Assembly (NCBI RefSeq): GCF_008831285.2 | Contig: NW_022204667.1 | Location: 1 to 64,000, forward strand | Source of the DNA: Nymphaea colorata | Lineage: Eukaryota; Streptophyta; Magnoliopsida; Nymphaeales; Nymphaeaceae | Reading direction: 5' to 3' | Length of the DNA: 64,000 bases | Shown: piece after piece, positions 63,973-64,000 of the stretch | How positions within the stretch are numbered: the first letter of the stretch is position 1 | Layout: each line of letters starts with the position of its first letter | Translations under genes and position numbers: made by a program | The notes under the pieces: model-generated | What the model was told of the DNA's origin: nothing | Database searches by the model: none | The model's input: the letters and a program-made list of their open reading frames with translations, nothing else

Positions 63973-64000
63973 CCGTCATTGTTTGTCTAAAGACTTATTT

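Overview
The window looks like nuclear DNA of a flowering plant, probably heterochromatic. It is very AT-rich, has no bacterial-style gene packing and no intact protein gene. It contains relics of a plant nepenthesin/CDR1-type aspartic protease and of a plant LINE, and a long LTR with a plant-type TATA promoter. I cannot name the species.

Region 1 (1-14,910) is repeat-rich flank. It holds dispersed repeat families A, B and C, each present twice or more, plus AT/AC microsatellites, small minisatellites and a 219-bp direct duplication. It also holds a broken aspartic protease gene (minus strand, 5,341-7,345, TATA box at 7,361-7,370) and a decayed LINE (plus strand, about 7,600-9,345). Nothing here reads as a working gene.

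Region 2 (14,911-60,125, about 45 kb) is one continuous satellite built from diverged copies of a roughly 115-bp AT-rich monomer, about 390 copies by length. It has two organisations. S1 (14,911-34,565) is a tandem array of long higher-order repeats (HORs) of about 4.8 kb when complete. Four copies (two of them internally deleted) are followed by a fifth cut at about 2.4 kb. Each of the four carries a block of about 285 bp in which the monomers are inverted. S2 (34,566-60,125) is an array of a 1,225-1,227-bp HOR. Twenty-two anchor sites are visible, and each unit has about six monomers in one orientation followed by about four and a half in the other. A perfect 12-bp palindrome marks one switch point in 19 of 22 units. 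The mixed-orientation HOR is the most notable feature of the window.

Region 3 (60,126-64,000) is the start of an LTR retrotransposon inserted into an S2 unit. It shows a TG...CA-bounded LTR of about 3.8 kb, a TATA box, a dense cluster of TTGAC motifs, and a candidate primer binding site just after the LTR. The window ends before any gag or pol coding sequence.

Lengths and matches were read by eye. No alignment, dot plot or database search was run, so HOR borders are good to a few tens of bases unless an exact anchor is given.
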